10,607 bases of DNA from Tidjanibacter sp. (GCA_017628675.1 JAGBYS010000293.1:1-10607); one strand, 5' to 3'. Numbered from the stretch's first letter, positions 1-7,383 are shown. Notes: generated from the letters alone by a model not told the origin. Program-made: numbers and translations.

Positions 1-126
1 CCGCCACTCCAGACTTCCCGCCCGTGCCATCGCTCCTTCCGTTACCCTCGGGAAAAAAGTTGAAAAATTGCACTTTTCCTATCTTGTTGGATGAGTGTCT
101 TTTGCCCTCTGTGAGGCCTTTAAAAT

Positions 127-155
127 CGGAAAAATGTGCTATTCTACGGAAAAAT
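127..155 (+). repeat. Two CGGAAAAAT direct repeats, possible operator
   Basis: The 9-mer CGGAAAAAT occurs at 127-135 and again at 147-155, exactly 20 bp apart, about two helical turns. It ends five bases before the -33 box of the promoter at 161. A related GGGAAAAAA lies near 50-58. Same-face spacing directly upstream of a promoter suits an activator or repressor binding site. No protein-binding family is recognised, so this is an inference. Confidence 0.35.
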
Positions 156-160
156 AGTAC

Positions 161-191
161 TTGACAAGGGGTGGTGTTTGCACTACCTTTG
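161..191 (+). promoter_or_regulatory. Bacteroidetes-type promoter of the tail gene cluster
   Basis: A TTG at 161-163 (within TTGACA) is followed by a 20-bp spacer and TACCTTTG at 184-191. This matches the primary sigma factor consensus of Bacteroidetes (TTTG or TTG, about 19-21 bp, TAnnTTTG). Transcription would start near 197-200 and give a leader of about 38 nt before the ATG at 237. It is the only good match upstream of the structural genes, so it is the likely driver of the run from 237. Confidence 0.7.
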
Positions 192-236
192 TTCAGAAAT
201 TGAACCTTAAAACATCCAAAAACAAGTTTCCAAACT

Positions 237-647
237 ATGAGTTACAAATCATTATTTACGGCTCTTTGGTCGATTGCCGAGGGCCTTGGATATACCCCCA
301 CGCTTGGCTGCGACCTACACCGTACGCTCATTGAGAGTGGGTTTCCGATAGCCTCATTTGGCCTTGCCGAAATAACCTCAATGGAGGGTCATAGAGATCC
401 CCGAAGAGAGTATGAGGTTGTGGTTAAATTTATGTGTAGCAGTGTTGTAGGTGCTCCGCAAAGGAGTGAGGCGATTGGCTCCCTGATGGAGTCCGCCGGG
501 CGCTTTGTGGCCCTGCTGGAGGAGGCACCGACGGTGGCGGCCGTGGAGCTTCTGGAGCTCAAGCCCGAGGAGCGCTTGATGACCGTTGCGGGCGAGTGTG
601 CAGTGTCCCTAAAGATAAGGGTGGAGAGTTTGGAGTGTAGTAATTAG
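237..647 (+). CDS. Small phage protein, possible tail terminator
   Basis: This 136-residue protein begins with a helix (residues 2-18), followed by a beta strand with the sequence EYEVVVKFM near residue 60, a long helix (about 77-96) and a final strand pair ending in VSLKIRVESLEC. That alternation and the length resemble tail-terminator or tail-completion proteins of the gpU / DUF3168 type, which cap the tail tube and join it to the head. No diagnostic motif is present, so the match is by overall pattern only. It is the first gene after the promoter at 161-191 and lies 18 bp before the next gene, consistent with one operon. The start at 237 is the only ATG giving a full N-terminal helix. Another small virion protein is equally possible. 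Confidence 0.45.
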   Translation: MSYKSLFTALWSIAEGLGYTPTLGCDLHRTLIESGFPIASFGLAEITSMEGHRDPRREYEVVVKFMCSSVVGAPQRSEAIGSLMESAGRFVALLEEAPTVAAVELLELKPEERLMTVAGECAVSLKIRVESLECSN

Positions 648-665
648 AGTTAAAATACTGAACTT

Positions 666-1655
666 ATGAGATTGACAACTATTCCGGCCGACTTTAGTCC
701 CATATTGGCCGACAATTTTTTCCATTTCGAGGATGTGGACCCCTCGGTGAGCACCGAGATTCACTTCTTCGATGACAAGGGCGAGGGGCTCGGTGCTCGT
801 CGCTATGCGGGGCGCACGGTTATCGACTCCTCGCCCCGAGCCTTCCTCTCGCTGATGTTGGACCCCCAACCCGCCGTGCGTGGCTCGCTGGCGGTGCTGA
901 GGCCCGAGGGGCGTCAGGTGGAGCTCTCGGTGGCGGTGGGTGCCGATGGTGAGCATAGCAGTGGTGTCAGGTTTGCCGCAAATGTGGCAAGGCTGGAGCC
1001 CTCGGCCGTGGTGGGTCCTGCGGAGCAGAGTAGGGTGATAGCCTCGGGCGAGTACGACGAGTTCTCGCTCCTTCTTGCCGAGGGCGACGATGTGACGCTC
1101 GAGTGTCAGGTGGAGGGTCGAAGTGAGGTGACCCTGCTGAGGTATGTCTGCCCCGAGGCGGGATACTACACGGTGGTCTTCGAGGCCGAGGACCTCTTCA
1201 ATTCGCTGGGCGAGGAGCAGGAGCCCGAGAGGCTCAGCCTGAGGGTGAAGATTGGCGGCTCCCTCAAGGGTACTCTCCTCTATACGGTAGTCCCCGCGGC
1301 ACAGGGGGAGTGTCGCCTTGCGTGGCTCGATGCCTATGGGGCCATTCGCCACTACACCTTCCGCACCCAGCCCGAGGAGAGCCTGGAGGTGGCCCGCAGG
1401 GAGAGCGACACGCTCCAGGGGGTGCAGACTCTCGAGGTGGAGAGTTGGAACACGGTGGTGCTGCGCAGCGGCCCTCTAACCAGTGGCCAGATGGAGTTCC
1501 TCAAGGGGGTCATCTCCTCGCCCCGTGTGTGGCAACTTGTGGACCGAGAGTGGGTGCTCGTAACAATCGGGGAGTCGGTGTGCAGATGCGCCGGCAAGGG
1601 TGCTCGCTCGGTGGAGTTGAGACTGCGCCCCGCAAAGAGGACAAAACTATGGTAA
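666..1655 (+). CDS. Beta-rich phage tail protein, distal-tail-like
   Basis: This 329-residue protein is predicted almost entirely beta. A segment near residues 218-233 reads RLAWLDAYGAIRHYTFR, which resembles the W-x-D/N-x-x-G-x-x-x-x-x-x-F pattern I associate with distal-tail or tail-adaptor proteins of Bacteroidetes phages. The C-terminal part (about 265-320) has a strand, then SGQMEFLKGVISSPRVW, then further strands. This pattern is common where such proteins pack against the tail tip. It lies between a small tail-terminator-like gene and a very large tail-tip-like gene, the place expected for a distal tail protein. No signal peptide or membrane segment is seen. The virion role is fairly safe; the exact role (distal tail or another adaptor) is an inference from layout and recalled sequence pattern. 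Confidence 0.5.
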   Translation: MRLTTIPADFSPILADNFFHFEDVDPSVSTEIHFFDDKGEGLGARRYAGRTVIDSSPRAFLSLMLDPQPAVRGSLAVLRPEGRQVELSVAVGADGEHSSGVRFAANVARLEPSAVVGPAEQSRVIASGEYDEFSLLLAEGDDVTLECQVEGRSEVTLLRYVCPEAGYYTVVFEAEDLFNSLGEEQEPERLSLRVKIGGSLKGTLLYTVVPAAQGECRLAWLDAYGAIRHYTFRTQPEESLEVARRESDTLQGVQTLEVESWNTVVLRSGPLTSGQMEFLKGVISSPRVWQLVDREWVLVTIGESVCRCAGKGARSVELRLRPAKRTKLW

Positions 1656-1686
1656 CAGAACCCAAAACCGAACATTGAGAGAGAGT

Positions 1687-4062
1687 ATGACAAAACTATT
1701 TATTGACAACCTGGAGGCCGATGTGGACTCCTTGTCGGAGATATCCATCTCGCTGTCGATGGCCTCGCTCACCTCGACCTCCTGGGGGCGTGCGGGCTAC
1801 TCCAAGAGCATCTCCATCCCTGCCACACCACACAACCGCAGGCTTATGGGCGACTGCCTGCACCCCCTGTCGGCCGAAATGTTCAACCACCGACTCCACA
1901 CGGCCAGAGTGGAGGTCGACGGATGTGTCATTCTGGAGGGAACGGTCCACCTCGCCGCCTCCAAGTTGGGTGCGGATGGCTACTTCCGCTTCAACATCAT
2001 CGGCAACGCCCGAGAGTGGGTCAAGGCCGCCTCGGAGAGCATTGCGGAGCTTCTGCCCGATGAGCAGTTCGACTTTACCGAGAGTGCCATCCGTCAGGGG
2101 CTACAGTCGGGCGAGTCGCTGGTGAAGTTCTTTCCCGTGGAGCACGGGGACAAGGTGTGTGACCCTCGCCACCACAACCGCCTACTGCCCGACAACTACC
2201 ACCCCTTTATCAACATCGGACTGCTGCTGAGGGCCATCTTCGCCAAGGCAGGCTATGCCGTCGAGTCGGAATTTATGGACTCGGAATTTTTCAGAGGGCT
2301 CTATATGAGTGGCCGATGGAGCGAGCAGAACTACGAGGGGTGGGGTGAGCAGATGGACTTTCTGGCCTTTAGGTATAACGATTCGCCCTCGGCTACGGCC
2401 GATGAGTTTGGCAAGGTCCACGCCGATCCTCTGGCCAACTTCTCCACGGTGGGCAATCTGGTCGACCTGCCCGATGGCCAGCACGGAAGTTTCAATCGTG
2501 GCTGCCTGTCGAAGGACTCCACGGGGCGACTCTGCTTCACCCCCACCAGCCCCGTGTGGGTGGCCTTTGAGCACCGCCTGAGGTTCCGCACGGACTACCG
2601 CATTAAGAGTCGTGCACTGCTCGAGGGCCTCTCGACCATCCGTCCCACCTTTACGGATAGGGTTACGGTGCCCATCGAGAATGGCTTTACGGACCTTCGC
2701 AAAGAGCCCCTACTTCCCAACCACACCTACACCCTCCTGGTGTTCGACCTGGTGGAGGGGGCCGAGTATAACCTCTACGCCAAGGTCATCACCAATCCCA
2801 ATGCCAACCTCTCCAACCTCAAGCCCACCGACTTCAGCGAGCGACGCCTCCTCTCAACCACCTTCCGTGAGGGTACCTTCTCGCATAGTTTCACTGAGCC
2901 GGTCCTCTCGCCCCGCCTGGAGATGGTGCTGGATGGGGTGAGCTTCACACCGCTCTCGGATTGGGCCATCTACGACGGCACGGTACACGAGTTTGGCACC
3001 ACAACGGTCGATGTCACCCTGCGCTCCAAGGCCCAGATGTGCTCCCCCACGGAGCCCAAGTTCTTTGATATGTTCTGCTTTGAGGGGCCCGAGGGTCCGC
3101 TGGAGATGACACTGCTGGCCGGCAGCAGTCTGCGCCCCATCTTCATCCCCCATCCTGCCGAGGGTAGCAGGCTCTCCTGGAGGGAGATTATGAACTACTC
3201 CTTCACGGGGCTCGACCTGCTCTCGGCCCTCAAGGAGCTCTTCGACCTGCAGATCTACACCGATCCGCTCGACAGGAAGGTCTGCATTGAGCCTCGCAGC
3301 CAGTGGTGCGACCCGAGGGTGATTGTCGATTGGTCCGAGAGGGTGGATCTTGCCCGAGGTGTTGCCGTGGAGGAGCTCGGTGGTAACCACCCTAAGGAAC
3401 TGCAACTCGCCTACCGTCCCGGCGATGGGGCTGTGGCGGAGCTGGAGGAGCAGAGTGGCGGGGAGTATGCCACCTGGAGTGCCACCATCGATAACATCTT
3501 TGCCACCGAGGGGTGCCGTAGGGTGGAAAACAGACTCTTCACCCCGTCGCTCTCCATCTCGGGAACGCTCTCGGGGGCACCCTCGGCCTGGCTCCTAAGG
3601 GTGGGCGACAAGGATACCCCCTCCACCCGCACCCTCCACTACCACAACTTCCTGCCCAAGATTGTCCACTACCGTGGCCTGAGAACTCTCCCCTTTGGTC
3701 AGAGTCTGGAGTACCCCTCGGGCCTGGGAAGTAAGTATCCGCTTCTGACCTTCTGTGACGATGGGTCGATGGGTGGAGAGCCCTCCTCGCTGCTCTTTGG
3801 CCCGAGTGAGGCGGGCGAGGGGCTGGAGTGCTACTGGCGAGATAGGGTCGCCACGCTCAACCATTCGCGCCGCATAACCCTCTATGTGGCCCTGCGTCCC
3901 CAGGAGGTGGAGCAGATTGTGGTGCCCAACAGCACCAAGCACGACTTCAGGGCCCACTACCTGGTGAAGATTGAGGGCCAACCGACGCTGTGCCGCCTGG
4001 AGGAGATTGTGGACTACAACCCCGAGGCTCCCTCTACGCGCCTCGTGCTGACCACCATCTAA
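1687..4062 (+). CDS. Large tail-tip / baseplate-like phage protein
   Basis: The gene encodes 791 residues from the ATG at 1687. A TTG 12 bases upstream in the same frame is a less likely start. The N-terminal region (about residues 15-110) includes GYSKSISIPATPHNRRLMGD, then FNHRLHTARVEVDGCVILEG and a segment ending in GNAREWV. This arrangement (YSxxIxIPxTxxN, then an A-x-V-x-x-D-G-x-x-I-L-x-G strand) is one I recognise from large tail proteins of Bacteroidetes phages and prophages. Near residues 509-536 a helix LLSALKELFDLQIYTD precedes KVCIEP, also typical of that group. The middle is beta-rich. The position after a distal-tail-like gene fits a baseplate hub or tail-tip protein that contacts the host surface. 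A tail fibre is an alternative. No enzymatic motif was seen. Confidence 0.6.
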   Translation: MTKLFIDNLEADVDSLSEISISLSMASLTSTSWGRAGYSKSISIPATPHNRRLMGDCLHPLSAEMFNHRLHTARVEVDGCVILEGTVHLAASKLGADGYFRFNIIGNAREWVKAASESIAELLPDEQFDFTESAIRQGLQSGESLVKFFPVEHGDKVCDPRHHNRLLPDNYHPFINIGLLLRAIFAKAGYAVESEFMDSEFFRGLYMSGRWSEQNYEGWGEQMDFLAFRYNDSPSATADEFGKVHADPLANFSTVGNLVDLPDGQHGSFNRGCLSKDSTGRLCFTPTSPVWVAFEHRLRFRTDYRIKSRALLEGLSTIRPTFTDRVTVPIENGFTDLRKEPLLPNHTYTLLVFDLVEGAEYNLYAKVITNPNANLSNLKPTDFSERRLLSTTFREGTFSHSFTEPVLSPRLEMVLDGVSFTPLSDWAIYDGTVHEFGTTTVDVTLRSKAQMCSPTEPKFFDMFCFEGPEGPLEMTLLAGSSLRPIFIPHPAEGSRLSWREIMNYSFTGLDLLSALKELFDLQIYTDPLDRKVCIEPRSQWCDPRVIVDWSERVDLARGVAVEELGGNHPKELQLAYRPGDGAVAELEEQSGGEYATWSATIDNIFATEGCRRVENRLFTPSLSISGTLSGAPSAWLLRVGDKDTPSTRTLHYHNFLPKIVHYRGLRTLPFGQSLEYPSGLGSKYPLLTFCDDGSMGGEPSSLLFGPSEAGEGLECYWRDRVATLNHSRRITLYVALRPQEVEQIVVPNSTKHDFRAHYLVKIEGQPTLCRLEEIVDYNPEAPSTRLVLTTI

Positions 4063-4106
4063 CACACACAAATGAACCTTAAAGACCAACATAAACCATA
4101 TTGACT

Positions 4107-4274
4107 ATGAACTACAATAAGGAAACACAGATGGTGAGCCTCACCATTGAGGAGCTCGCCTCGGCCATCGCCTCGGCCCTCGGTCAGGTGAAGGTCTATG
4201 TTTTGGAGAGCGAGATAACGGCAGCACAGCAGGCCGTAAGGACAGTTGTGGAACAAGCAAACATCGTGGAATAA
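4107..4274 (+). CDS. 55-residue small phage protein
   Basis: A short frame of 55 codons runs from the ATG at 4107 to TAA at 4272-4274. The protein has two amphipathic helices: TIEELASAIASALGQV (about 13-28) and ESEITAAQQAVRTVVEQANI (about 34-53), linked by KVYVL. The second half resembles a short YVxESxIT-x-x-Q repeat that I associate with small proteins beside tail genes in Bacteroidetes phages; that is from memory and not verified. The stop codon overlaps the next start (TAATG), so the two are probably translationally coupled. The leader before it shares an 11-bp block with the leader of the gene at 237. A coiled-coil or assembly helper role is possible; function is unknown. Confidence 0.65.
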   Translation: MNYNKETQMVSLTIEELASAIASALGQVKVYVLESEITAAQQAVRTVVEQANIVE

Positions 4275-4549
4275 TGGCAATCACACAGACAACGCTGGAG
4301 AAAAATCTGGAGGTGATGTTGCTCTCCCGTTGCAGGGGTATGAGCTCGTGTAGGACCATCGAGTACCTCATCTCCAATGGGCTCATCTCGCCCACTGCAG
4401 CCAAGGCTTTTGTGATTCGCCAGAGGGTGGAGGAGTTGTGCACCAAGCAGCGAATGAGCAAGACGGAGGCTATGAGAGTGGTCGCCGATGCCACAAGTTG
4501 CTCCTACGGAACGGTGGCGGGCTACATCTACAAAAGAACATCAGATTAA
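4274..4549 (+). CDS. Small basic protein with a likely helix-turn-helix
   Basis: The product is a 91-residue, mostly helical, basic protein. Residues 60-87 (MSKTEAMRVVADATSCSYGTVAGYIY, shown as its two parts MSKTEAMRVVADATS and CSYGTVAGYIY) look like a helix-turn-helix: a first helix, a short turn with a polar CSY, then a recognition-like helix. The upstream part (CRTIEYLISNGLISPTAAKA) is another helical pair. The start overlaps the stop codon of the 55-residue gene by one base (TAATG), which fixes the ATG at 4274. It lies just upstream of the prohead protease, where small terminase subunits sometimes lie, but I see no clear terminase motif. It may instead be a late transcription regulator. 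It does not resemble any named family I can identify with confidence. Confidence 0.65.
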   Translation: MAITQTTLEKNLEVMLLSRCRGMSSCRTIEYLISNGLISPTAAKAFVIRQRVEELCTKQRMSKTEAMRVVADATSCSYGTVAGYIYKRTSD

Positions 4550-4569
4550 TAATTGAGAAAGAGAAAATT

Positions 4570-5544
4570 ATGGAAGAATCGAACAAGAAAATTGCCACCT
4601 CACTGAGGGTCGCTACCATCGACATAGACGGCATCCTCGGCACCCCCGAGGTGGAGCAGTTTGGCTCGGAGGACAGCAGGGTGGCGACCTACGAACGCTT
4701 CGTGGACGCTCTGGAGGAGATCCGTCAGAGCGGAGGTGTGGACCGCCTGGTGCTCAACATCCGCTCCACGGGAGGCTGCCTGGCCGATGCACTGCTCATC
4801 TACGATGCGGCCCGCGAGCTGGGTGTGGAGGTCATCACTCGTTGCTACGGCTATGTGGCCTCGGCGGCCACCATCATCGCCCAGGCCGCCTCGAAGGGTG
4901 CGCGTGAAATCTCCGCCAATGCGCTCTACCTTATCCACTGCTGCGAGAGTGCCGTGGAGGGCAACAGCCACTCGTTGGCGGCCACAAAGGAACTCCTCGA
5001 CAAGAGCGACGAGAGGCTGGCGGAGATCTATGCTCTGGCCGCAGGCAGGGGCGTGGAGGAGTATCGCGAGTTGATGAATCGCAATGGCGGCAAGGGTGTG
5101 TGGCTCTCGCCCGAGGAGTGCCTTGCCGCGGGGCTGGTGGATAGAATCATAGCCCCTCTGCCCATCACCGACGACGCTCGAGGTCAGGTGGCCCTGCTGG
5201 GGCTCACACCACTGCCTCCCAAGCCCTTTGCCGAAAGACTCTCGGAGGCCTGGAACAGGGTGCTCAGCCACATGGGGCTCGCAAAGAGCAGCCCCGAGTC
5301 GTCACCCCTCCCCAACAATGGTGCCTCTCAGCCCGCCAAGGAGAGCGTGATTGTGCCCTCCAAGGCCGAGCAGGCCGAGCGGCAGGCCCCACCCGTGCCA
5401 CCCTCGAGGCTCCATACGGCCGAGCCCACTCGTGTGAAGGAGTGCGACGACCCTGCCCCCAACGGCGTGCCCCAACTCTCGGGCAACCAGGGGGCCTATG
5501 CGGCCGATGTGGAGAGCCTGCGCGAGGCGATGAAAAGAAGTTGA
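4570..5544 (+). CDS. ClpP-type prohead protease with proline-rich C-terminal tail
   Basis: The 324-residue protein has a ClpP/crotonase-like serine protease fold over residues 10-195. The catalytic serine is Ser98 in GYVASAATI and the histidine is His123 in LYLIHCCE, 25 residues apart as in bacterial ClpP. The oxyanion glycines are in STGG (67-69), and the fold ends with WLSPEECLAAGLVDRII. Phage enzymes of this type mature the capsid by cutting scaffold and capsid proteins. Residues 230-324 are proline- and charge-rich with a terminal helix, and no separate scaffold gene lies before the capsid gene, so this tail may serve as the scaffold (inference). The start at 4570 is preferred: an in-frame start at 4438 would only add a shadow of the previous gene. 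The ClpP-type Asp before W178 is replaced by Gly, which is common in phage enzymes. Confidence 0.88.
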   Translation: MEESNKKIATSLRVATIDIDGILGTPEVEQFGSEDSRVATYERFVDALEEIRQSGGVDRLVLNIRSTGGCLADALLIYDAARELGVEVITRCYGYVASAATIIAQAASKGAREISANALYLIHCCESAVEGNSHSLAATKELLDKSDERLAEIYALAAGRGVEEYRELMNRNGGKGVWLSPEECLAAGLVDRIIAPLPITDDARGQVALLGLTPLPPKPFAERLSEAWNRVLSHMGLAKSSPESSPLPNNGASQPAKESVIVPSKAEQAERQAPPVPPSRLHTAEPTRVKECDDPAPNGVPQLSGNQGAYAADVESLREAMKRS

Positions 5545-5567
5545 AAGTTGAAAGTTGAAAGTTGAAA
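5540..5567 (+). repeat. Four perfect copies of the heptamer GTTGAAA
   Basis: GTTGAAA is repeated four times without error from 5540 to 5567. The first copy contains the TGA stop codon of the protease gene (5542-5544). Since the unit is 7 bp, the TGA triplets at 5542, 5549, 5556 and 5563 fall in all three forward frames. A nonamer tract follows directly. Confidence 0.95.
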
Positions 5568-5571
5568 ATAA

Positions 5572-5607
5572 CCTTAAACTCCTTAAATCCTCTAAATTCC
5601 CTAACTA
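5572..5607 (+). repeat. Four degenerate nonamers of the CCTTAAAnn type
   Basis: Consecutive 9-base units read CCTTAAACT, CCTTAAATC, CTCTAAATT and CCCTAACTA. Periodicity of 9 is clear in the first three and weaker in the last. The tract fills most of the 92-bp gap before the capsid gene and makes its leader AT-rich. It contains no TAnnTTTG promoter box. Confidence 0.75.
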
Positions 5608-5636
5608 TTAATTACTAACAAAAAAACACTAAAACA

Positions 5637-6857
5637 ATGAGTAAAATCGAAAGTATTAAGTCCTATTCGGGTCAGCAGCTCGACACAATCTTTTTCCGCC
5701 CTATGCTCACAGGCAGCAATGCCGAACAGCTCGGCATCAAGGTGATGTACAATATGCCTGTGCCCACCACGCTCCACTTCTGGAAGCGCGACGGCAACAT
5801 CCTGCGTCGCTACTCCTCGAGCGGTTGGACGGGCGGTGTGCCTGCCGACAAGTACCAGAAGCAGATCAAGCTCCACAAGGTGAAGGCCGAGGTGGGCTAC
5901 TCGGCCGACAACTACTTCTCGACCGTCTATGAGCTCATCACCGGTCGTGCGGATGTCAATCTGGATGACCTCTCGGGCACCGAACTCGAGCAGGCCGAGA
6001 CCTCGCTCTTCAGGGCCTCCATTGCCGAGAGTGTGAGGGCCACAATGTGGTATGGCAACACCGAGCGCTCGGGTGAACTGAACACCTTTGATGGCTTCGT
6101 GAAGCAGATTGTCACAGACTCCGAGGATGAGGAGATTCGCCACTTCGCCTACATCCCCGACGGTGAGAAGGGTTGGGCCGAGGCTCTTCTGAAGAGGCTC
6201 TGGGATAACTCCACCGAGGAGTTGCGAGCCCTGCGCTCGGAGGGTCAGCTGGCATTCTTTGTGACCACCGATGTCTACAATGCCTACGAGGAGGAGCTCG
6301 ATAGTGTGGCCATCGAGGCCGCCTATCTGGCCAAGCAGAATGGCCGTGAGGGACTCTACTACCGCGGTATCCCCGTGGTGGATGTGCAGCTCAACGGCTA
6401 CAAGGAGGCAATCTCCGATCTTCCCGCCTCGTTTGCAATCCTCACCGACCGCCGCAATCTGGCTCTGGCTGTCAATACGAGCGATATGCCCGGCACCGAG
6501 GTGCGTATGTGGTACAATCCCGATTTGATGGAGAATCGCCAGAGGGCAATCTTTATGGCAGGTTGTGACTATCTGCTGCCCGAGCTTGTGACCTTTGCCG
6601 TGGGTGCCCCCATCGCCCGTGTGAAGGCCACCCTGGAGGATGATATGGTGATGGTCGAGGGCTACTGTCCCACCGATATGGCCTGGGTACAGGAGATTCT
6701 GGTCTACGCCTACGACTCGACAGGTGAGCCCGTAGTGGAGGGCGAGAGTCTGCCCATCGAGATGGGTGAGTTTGTCCACGAGGTTGAGGTGGGTGGTGCA
6801 ACGAGTGTGCGCCTGGCCATCAAGTCCGAGGGTGACGCAATCTTCTTCCTCGATTAG
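5637..6857 (+). CDS. Major capsid protein, HK97 fold
   Basis: The 406-residue protein has the layout of HK97-fold capsid proteins in Bacteroidetes phages: an N-terminal arm (1-60), a long helix-rich P-domain region containing ETSLFRASIAESVRATMWYG (about 120-143), the strand YRGIPVVDV (about 241-249), ILTDRRNLALAV (about 268-279), and a closing segment RQRAIFMAGCDYLLPELV (about 301-318). It forms the icosahedral shell and is the most abundant virion protein. Residues about 322-406 form an extra beta-rich region after the usual end of the fold, likely a surface domain. It directly follows the prohead protease, as expected. The start at 5637 gives a normal arm. The 160-residue gene begins 2 bp after the stop, so both are probably on one transcript. 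Confidence 0.85.
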   Translation: MSKIESIKSYSGQQLDTIFFRPMLTGSNAEQLGIKVMYNMPVPTTLHFWKRDGNILRRYSSSGWTGGVPADKYQKQIKLHKVKAEVGYSADNYFSTVYELITGRADVNLDDLSGTELEQAETSLFRASIAESVRATMWYGNTERSGELNTFDGFVKQIVTDSEDEEIRHFAYIPDGEKGWAEALLKRLWDNSTEELRALRSEGQLAFFVTTDVYNAYEEELDSVAIEAAYLAKQNGREGLYYRGIPVVDVQLNGYKEAISDLPASFAILTDRRNLALAVNTSDMPGTEVRMWYNPDLMENRQRAIFMAGCDYLLPELVTFAVGAPIARVKATLEDDMVMVEGYCPTDMAWVQEILVYAYDSTGEPVVEGESLPIEMGEFVHEVEVGGATSVRLAIKSEGDAIFFLD

Positions 6858-6859
6858 TT

Positions 6860-7342
6860 ATGGGGGAGTCCGCTTTGATGTGCCCTCGCAACTTCGGGGG
6901 TATCCGCTCGGTGGTGCTCTATAGGCTCCGAGATGTGACCTTCGAGCACAGCATCTCAGTCGGGGGATTTACCCGCTGTGTGCTCGCCCCCTCGGCCACC
7001 CCTCTGGAGGTCCATTTTGCCGACTCGGGTGCCCGCTACAAGGAGCACATAGGCCCCGAGGGTGGGGTGGAGCATCGCCTGGAGATGGTGGTAGGTGGCC
7101 TCGGTGTGGAACTCCTCGGCCGAGTGGGGGCTATGAGCCGTGGGGGCATTGTCGCTCTTGTTGCGCTCTGCTCGGGAGGCTCTCTGGTGGTGGGCTACTC
7201 GCCACAAGGGGGCGGTGACTACCCTCTGAGGTTGCTCGAGGCCGAGGCCGATAGTGCCACAAAACGCACCGAAAGGCCCACCGTGAGGCTTGTGCTCGGC
7301 TGTGAGGATGGCTGGAGTGCTACCCCCTTGGCTTGTGACTAA
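6860..7342 (+). CDS. Beta-rich phage structural protein of unknown role
   Basis: The product has 160 residues and is mostly beta strands. Near the N-terminus it reads CPRNFGGIRSVVLYRLRDV; later parts include HRLEMVVGG, GIVALVALCSGGSLVVGYS and a final strand TVRLVLGCED. This resembles small beta proteins found in Bacteroidetes phage structural clusters, possibly a tail-tube-like fold, but I cannot name a family. It follows the capsid gene by 2 bp and is followed by an intrinsic terminator, so it closes the capsid transcription unit. High production along with the capsid would suit a tail tube, a capsid decoration protein or a head-tail joining protein. Unlike the capsid neighbours it has a short N-terminal tail of MGESALM. 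Function is unknown. Confidence 0.6.
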   Translation: MGESALMCPRNFGGIRSVVLYRLRDVTFEHSISVGGFTRCVLAPSATPLEVHFADSGARYKEHIGPEGGVEHRLEMVVGGLGVELLGRVGAMSRGGIVALVALCSGGSLVVGYSPQGGGDYPLRLLEAEADSATKRTERPTVRLVLGCEDGWSATPLACD

Positions 7343-7353
7343 ACCAAACTTGT

Positions 7354-7383
7354 AAGGGGCCCGACAACTGTGGCCCCTTTTTT
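7354..7383 (+). terminator. Rho-independent terminator between capsid block and portal
   Basis: An 8-bp perfect stem AAGGGGCC (7354-7361) and GGCCCCTT (7372-7379) encloses a 10-nt loop and runs into six T residues (7378-7383). It begins 12 bases after the stop codon of the gene at 6860. The portal ATG is only 27 bases further on, with no good promoter in between. Confidence 0.85.

Larger units (their letters stand above)
1..236. other. Left flank: AT-rich leader, no clear gene
   Basis: The first 50 bases are GC-rich and could be the end of a gene entering from the left. Three readings are open: forward frames ending at stop codons at 61-63, 92-94 or 162-164, or a minus-strand start codon at 30-28. 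None reads as a protein family I recognise, so I do not call a gene. From about 50 to 236 the DNA is clearly AT-rich, unlike the coding regions, and holds the direct repeats and promoter listed separately. The last ~38 bases form the untranslated leader of the gene starting at 237. Confidence 0.5.

Noticed and set aside
1..30. Minus-strand gene starting at 30 (MARAGSLEWR)
   Set aside because: Only ten codons are visible, the AAGGAG before it is only two bases from the ATG, and no promoter is found on that strand.
161..166. TTGACA as a sigma-70 -35 box
   Set aside because: No TATAAT-like box lies 16-18 bp downstream. The TAnnTTTG at 184 and the host type fit the Bacteroidetes promoter instead, which uses only the TTG part.
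609..1352. Open frame of 247 codons on the minus strand opposite the distal-tail-like gene
   Set aside because: It is opposite a gene in a consistent operon and shows the same shadow composition; no promoter or family pattern supports it.
1675..1686. TTG start four codons before the tail-tip gene ATG
   Set aside because: ATG at 1687 gives a natural N-terminus; the extra four codons add nothing recognisable.
237..4062. Contractile injection system or tailocin
   Set aside because: No sheath, spike or AAA+ ATPase is seen, and capsid and portal genes are present downstream.
4438..4569. Longer protease reading from an ATG at 4438
   Set aside because: The added 44 residues are an out-of-frame reading of the helix-turn-helix gene and have no protease features; the ATG at 4570 fits the family.
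4570..5544. Housekeeping ClpP
   Set aside because: The long proline-rich tail, the Gly in place of the third catalytic Asp and the place before a capsid gene indicate a phage prohead protease.
5601..6779. Open frame of 392 codons on the minus strand opposite the capsid gene
   Set aside because: The capsid protein on the + strand has clear family features. The reverse frame is open because the + strand genes rarely use TTA, CTA or TCA codons; its protein has no recognisable pattern and many histidines typical of reversed codons.
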